From contig DQGV01000457.1 of NCBI GenBank assembly GCA_003524705.1, positions 1 to 9,103 on the forward strand: DNA of 9,103 nucleotides, in the 5' to 3' direction. This document shows positions 6,351 through 9,103 of this stretch, piece after piece (the first letter of the stretch is position 1; the number at the start of each line of letters is the position of its first letter). Under the pieces are notes generated by a model. It saw only the letters and a list, made by a program, of their open reading frames with translations, had not been told where the DNA came from and made no database searches. Made by a program: the position numbers and the translations under genes. This DNA comes from Anaerolineae bacterium (lineage in GTDB: Bacteria; Chloroflexota; Anaerolineae; Anaerolineales; Villigracilaceae).

Positions 6351-7317
6351 TTGCCTCAGACAAAATTGGCGTGTTGCTTTCATCTTTTTGTTTTGTAACT
6401 CGCAAATACACCAAAGTCCAAACTGAATCTGTATATGTGATTAATACGCCATTCAAGAACCATGCAATGGGGCTATAGCACAATAGGAAAACGCCAGCGA
6501 GGATAAACGGTTGCCATGACGTGATGTTGCCCTCAATGATTGAGAACATAAATGGCACGACGATTAAAAAGGTAGGCAGTGCAATAATGATGCCAATGAT
6601 AAAACTGAGGATGAAGAGTACAATGCCAACCACAATTAAGCCGATGATATTTTTTGTGAACACTTCCCAACCACGTGATAAGGCAGGGAATATGCCCATG
6701 TCTTCTATGAGAATGGCGCGCGAGACTTGCAGGTTATATAAATTGAGGAGGATTGAAATAAGGAAGAGACAGCAACAAAATGCGATGAAGAATAAGAAAA
6801 GACTTCCACCAATCAGGGCTTCGCTATTAAAACCTTCAATCGAAAATACAAAGATGACTACGCCTATGATAAGAAACAAGAAAACTGGCAAAAAGATAAT
6901 TAAACTTGACAAAAATAGCCGCCAGAAATATTTTAGGCTTTCTGAAAATAATTCGCCAAATTGAATTTTCTCTACACCGTTCTCAGCATGGACGACTCCA
7001 CGGGCTAAGCCTGCTGTGCCGACCAAAGATAAAAATATTTGCAAAGCAATCATAATCAGAACAAAAGCAATGAATGCAAAAATAATCCAAGTATTTTGTT
7101 CAAACCAAGTTTCAATACGACTGAAAAAGTCGGCAAGTTGATTTTTCATTTCAGGTGAGAATGGATTATCGCCATTTCCGCTACTGTCACTTGAATTTGA
7201 GTTGCCACCATTGCCTCCCCTACCGCAACTGGCGAGCATCCCAAACAGCCACAGGATTTTATACTTCCAAGTGATTTTGCCTGCACGGGTGAAGACTTCT
7301 ACAATGTCAAAATTCAT
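6343..7317 (-). CDS. Multi-pass membrane protein, paralogue of the gene upstream
   Basis: I cannot give a function. The 324-residue product begins MNFDIVEVFTRAGKITWKYKILW, a pattern I associate with an uncharacterised Chloroflexota/Actinobacteria membrane family near the 'GDPD membrane domain' (YciC-like) group. A Gly/Asn/Ser-rich low-complexity loop (about 32-51) follows, then an amphipathic part and about five hydrophobic segments (about 77-100, 134-158, 166-195, 222-258, 268-295). A segment AILIEDMGIFPALSRGWEVF before the fourth aligns with AVITENLNAWDAVKRGFEIV in the upstream paralogue; this 'E-x-x-x-x-x-x-A-x-x-R-G/S' stretch is typical of that group. The protein ends in a short cytoplasmic tail. 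ATG 7317 has a good Shine-Dalgarno (AAAGGAAG, AGGA seven bases upstream). Its 3' end overlaps the VWA/FHA gene, so the two are co-transcribed and may act in the same membrane complex (inferred). Confidence 0.75.
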   Translation of the reverse strand: MNFDIVEVFTRAGKITWKYKILWLFGMLASCGRGGNGGNSNSSDSSGNGDNPFSPEMKNQLADFFSRIETWFEQNTWIIFAFIAFVLIMIALQIFLSLVGTAGLARGVVHAENGVEKIQFGELFSESLKYFWRLFLSSLIIFLPVFLFLIIGVVIFVFSIEGFNSEALIGGSLFLFFIAFCCCLFLISILLNLYNLQVSRAILIEDMGIFPALSRGWEVFTKNIIGLIVVGIVLFILSFIIGIIIALPTFLIVVPFMFSIIEGNITSWQPFILAGVFLLCYSPIAWFLNGVLITYTDSVWTLVYLRVTKQKDESNTPILSEANA

Positions 7318-7324
7318 ATTTGCT

Positions 7325-7328
7325 TCCT
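7325..7328 (-). promoter_or_regulatory. Ribosome binding site of the 7317 start
   Basis: On the minus strand AGGA (7328-7325, within AAAGGAAG) lies seven bases before ATG 7317. It is placed just after the 7332-7364 hairpin, so folding of that hairpin would leave the site exposed rather than mask it. Confidence 0.6.
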
Positions 7329-7331
7329 TTG

Positions 7332-7364
7332 TTAGTAGGTCACATTTGAAGCGTGACCTACTAA
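7332..7364. repeat. Perfect 12-bp inverted repeat between the two membrane-protein genes
   Basis: TTAGTAGGTCAC (7332-7343) and GTGACCTACTAA (7353-7364) are exact reverse complements around a 9-base loop. One arm includes the TAG stop of the upstream membrane-protein gene (7363-7361). No T-run follows on either strand, so it is not an intrinsic terminator. It could be a dispersed palindromic repeat, an mRNA-processing or stabilising hairpin that sets the ratio of the two proteins, or a dyad operator. Confidence 0.85.
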
Positions 7365-8230
7365 ATCATAACCTGATTTTCACCTTTGTGTGTGAGGCGT
7401 ATATAGGTTAAATCCAGTGCGGTTTTCAGTAAGGTTTGAGAAATCGCCGAAATAAAAGCCATAATGGGGAAGAAGATACAGGCAAATACAACACTGACCC
7501 AGATTAATATCTCACTTCCAGTTTCTGAAAAAATGGGGAACACCATTAATGGAATAAACATTGGAAACATTAAGAAACTAAAAATAAGCGTAACGCCAAA
7601 ATAAACAATGACTGTGATTATTATATATTTCCAAATATGGTCGCGCACAATTTCAAAGCCGCGTTTGACTGCATCCCAAGCATTTAAATTTTCGGTAATC
7701 ACGGCAGTATGTGCGGCTTCTAAAACCCCGATAACAAGAAACATAAAAGGTGTTAGCAATAGCATAATGGGTTGCAGACATAAAGAAGCCAATCCCATTG
7801 TGACCATCGTTGCCGCAAAAACAAATCCCAAAAAGATGGCGAAGATTAATCCAACAGAGAATTGGATAATGACAAAAACACCAAGTTGACGCCAAAAATA
7901 TGCACGGCTATCTTGGAGCAAATCTATAAATTTCAATGAACCTTCGCCTTTCTCAACACGGACAATACCTAACGTCACTGCTGAGAGGGCAAAGATTTGT
8001 AAAATTGTAGAGATGATTGTAATTGCAAAAACAAGTACAAAATAAATAATGACAATCAATGCACTGATTTCTGGTGTTTGTGCTTCCTCAAAAAAATAGA
8101 CATATAGAAAAGCAATCGGAAAAATCACAAAAGAAAACAACATAGGTATAGTGAGAATCCCCCAAAATACTTTATGCTTCCATGTGATTTGAAATGTACT
8201 GGTTAAGATGTTGCCATAATCAAAGTTCAT
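7361..8230 (-). CDS. Multi-pass membrane protein, first gene after guaA
   Basis: I cannot give a function. The 289-residue product starts MNFDYGNILTSTFQITWKHKVFW; MNFD and ITWK-x-K are shared with the next gene at the same residue positions (W17, K18, K20), so the two are paralogues. The rest is mostly hydrophobic, with segments at about 22-48, 53-85, 110-160, 190-225 and 235-265, and the shared AVITENLNAWDAVKRGFEIV segment before the fourth cluster. Unlike its partner it lacks the Gly/Asn/Ser-rich loop. A TTG at 8242 would add MGDD, but it overlaps the Shine-Dalgarno GGGAG (8240-8236), which sits five bases before ATG 8230; the ATG also gives the start shared with the paralogue. It follows guaA after 42 bases with no terminator, so read-through from guaA is possible. 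The family resemblance to the 'GDPD membrane domain' group is from memory. Confidence 0.75.
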   Translation of the reverse strand: MNFDYGNILTSTFQITWKHKVFWGILTIPMLFSFVIFPIAFLYVYFFEEAQTPEISALIVIIYFVLVFAITIISTILQIFALSAVTLGIVRVEKGEGSLKFIDLLQDSRAYFWRQLGVFVIIQFSVGLIFAIFLGFVFAATMVTMGLASLCLQPIMLLLTPFMFLVIGVLEAAHTAVITENLNAWDAVKRGFEIVRDHIWKYIIITVIVYFGVTLIFSFLMFPMFIPLMVFPIFSETGSEILIWVSVVFACIFFPIMAFISAISQTLLKTALDLTYIRLTHKGENQVMI

Positions 8231-8235
8231 ATCAT

Positions 8236-8240
8236 CTCCC
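8236..8240 (-). promoter_or_regulatory. Ribosome binding site that decides the 8230 start
   Basis: GGGAG on the minus strand lies five bases before ATG 8230. It argues for this start over the in-frame TTG at 8242, which would begin two bases upstream of the site and could not use it. Confidence 0.7.
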
Positions 8241-8245
8241 AATAA

Positions 8246-8266
8246 TCATAAATCGTAAATCAAAAA
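8246..8266. repeat. Three heptamer units in the guaA-membrane protein gap
   Basis: Plus-strand units TCATAAA (8246-8252), TCGTAAA (8253-8259) and TCAAAAA (8260-8266) repeat head to tail in the 42-base gap. On the transcribed strand they read as TTTTTGA, TTTACGA, TTTATGA. TATGAT within the tract resembles a -10 box, but I see no matching -35. The array is short. Confidence 0.5.
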
Positions 8267-8272
8267 TTGAAA

Positions 8273-9103
8273 TCATTCCCATTCAATTGTGGCGGGCGGT
8301 TTACTCGTAACATCATACACCACGCGATTAATTCCTTCCACTTCATTCACAATACGGCTCGACACTTTTGCAAGCAAATCGTATGGCAAACGCGCCCAAT
8401 CGGCTGTCATAAAATCATCTGTGGTCACGGCTCGAATCGCCACTGCTTCTTGATAGGTTCTTCCGTCACCCATCACACCGACAGATTTCACCGGCAATAA
8501 AACCACAAACGCTTGTGATGTTTTTCCATGCTTGCCTAAAAATCCTGCATTCAATAATTCATCTTGTAAAATTTTATCGGCGGCGCGTAAACGAGAAACT
8601 CGTTCGTGTGTGATTTCTCCCAAACATCGCACTGTAAGTCCAGGTCCGGGGAAAGGTTGTCGCCACACTAAATTTTCATTCAAACCCAATGCTTCGCCAA
8701 CCAAACGTACTTCATCTTTGAACAACATTCTCAATGGCTCTACCAATTCAAATGACATGTCTTCAGGTAAGCCACCCACGTTGTGATGCGTTTTTATTTT
8801 TTCAGATTTACTATGATGTGACGCAGACGATTCAACTACGTCGGGGTAAATTGTTCCTTGCACCAGAAACTTGACATCACTCCCCAGCCGCTTTGACTCA
8901 CGCTCAAAGATGCGGATAAATTTTTCCCCGACAACTTTTCTTTTCTGTTCAGGGTCAGTTATCCCTGAGAGCGAAGCGAGGAATTCATCACTTGCATCAA
9001 TGGTGATTAATTCAGCACCAAGCCCATCACGGAACGCGGAGGCAACTTCTGCGCCTTCGTTATGACGAAGCAAACCTGTATCCACAAACATGCAAATGAG
9101 TTG
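8273..9103 (-). CDS. guaA: GMP synthase (glutamine-hydrolysing), C-terminal half (cut by window edge)
   Basis: GMP synthase converts XMP to GMP with ATP and glutamine-derived ammonia, the last step of guanine nucleotide synthesis, in the cytoplasm. The frame stays open to the right edge (QLIC before MFVDTGLLR), so the Met at 9091 is internal and the amidotransferase domain and the SGGVDS P-loop lie outside. The visible 277 residues hold the end of the ATP-pyrophosphatase domain ([53 protein letters not shown]) and the dimerisation domain ([62 protein letters not shown]). It ends with the family's characteristic KPPATIEWE. No frameshift is seen. The next gene follows after 42 bases without a terminator. 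Confidence 0.97.
   Translation of the reverse strand, partial: QLICMFVDTGLLRHNEGAEVASAFRDGLGAELITIDASDEFLASLSGITDPEQKRKVVGEKFIRIFERESKRLGSDVKFLVQGTIYPDVVESSASHHSKSEKIKTHHNVGGLPEDMSFELVEPLRMLFKDEVRLVGEALGLNENLVWRQPFPGPGLTVRCLGEITHERVSRLRAADKILQDELLNAGFLGKHGKTSQAFVVLLPVKSVGVMGDGRTYQEAVAIRAVTTDDFMTADWARLPYDLLAKVSSRIVNEVEGINRVVYDVTSKPPATIEWE

Noticed and set aside
6521..6964. 147-codon open frame on the plus strand
   Set aside because: It lies antisense to a membrane-protein gene with clear paralogue support; its Met/Lys/Ile-rich composition is what the complement of hydrophobic codons gives, and there is no recognisable domain.
7332..7364. Reading the inverted repeat as an intrinsic terminator
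   Set aside because: No T-run follows on either strand, and the next gene has its Shine-Dalgarno just after it.
8231..8242. TTG start adding MGDD to the first membrane protein
   Set aside because: The Shine-Dalgarno GGGAG sits immediately inside this stretch and fits ATG 8230; the paralogue also starts MNFD.
8955..8985. CCTGAGAGCGAAGCGAGGAA-like sequence in guaA resembling the 351-435 repeat
   Set aside because: It encodes the normal [10 protein letters not shown] segment of GMP synthase with no length change and no inverted partner, so the likeness is probably chance.
1..9103. CRISPR array, insertion sequence, tRNA or phage genes
   Set aside because: I saw no spaced direct repeats, transposase motifs or tRNA-like cloverleaf; the repeats present are short palindromes and heptamers.

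Overview
All recognisable genes in this window lie on the minus strand, so transcription runs from high to low coordinates. The base composition is moderately AT-rich. Lipoproteins with Thr/Pro-rich linkers just after the lipobox, a VWA-TM-FHA protein next to a PP2C phosphatase, and short dispersed palindromes and heptamer repeats together suggest a Chloroflexota bacterium, probably Anaerolineae. This is inference from gene style; no phylogenetic marker was compared.

Layout in transcription order. (1) 9103-8273: the C-terminal half of guaA (GMP synthase), cut by the window edge. (2) 8230-7361 and 7317-6343: two paralogous multi-pass membrane proteins that both begin MNFD and share an ITWK motif; a perfect 12-bp inverted repeat sits between them. 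(3) 6350-4434: a secreted/transmembrane protein with a degenerate VWA domain, an Ig-like segment, one TM helix, a basic linker and a C-terminal FHA domain. (4) 4437-3571: a PP2C-type Ser/Thr phosphatase with all metal ligands, overlapping the FHA gene by ATGA. A strong intrinsic terminator at 3552-3528 ends this unit. (5) 3507-2023 and 2026-440: two tandem, ATGA-overlapping M1-family zinc metallopeptidase lipoproteins. (6) 435-351: a palindromic dispersed-type repeat. (7) 339-1: the N-terminal part of a RibD-C-type pyrimidine reductase, cut by the left edge.

The genes form two functional blocks. The first is a membrane signalling cassette: two membrane proteins, a receptor-like VWA/FHA protein and a PP2C phosphatase, which suggests reversible Ser/Thr phosphorylation linked to an outside sensor, although no kinase lies in the window. 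The second is an exported peptidase pair that probably trims peptides outside the membrane. guaA and the reductase are housekeeping flanks (purine and riboflavin/deazaflavin pathways).

The most unusual sequence-level feature is a 49-bp array of imperfect heptamers that encodes the start of the signal peptide of the second peptidase. Related heptamer-like tracts occur inside the first peptidase gene and in the guaA-membrane protein gap. No tRNA, rRNA, CRISPR array or insertion sequence was seen, and no gene-free stretch exceeds about 100 bases.
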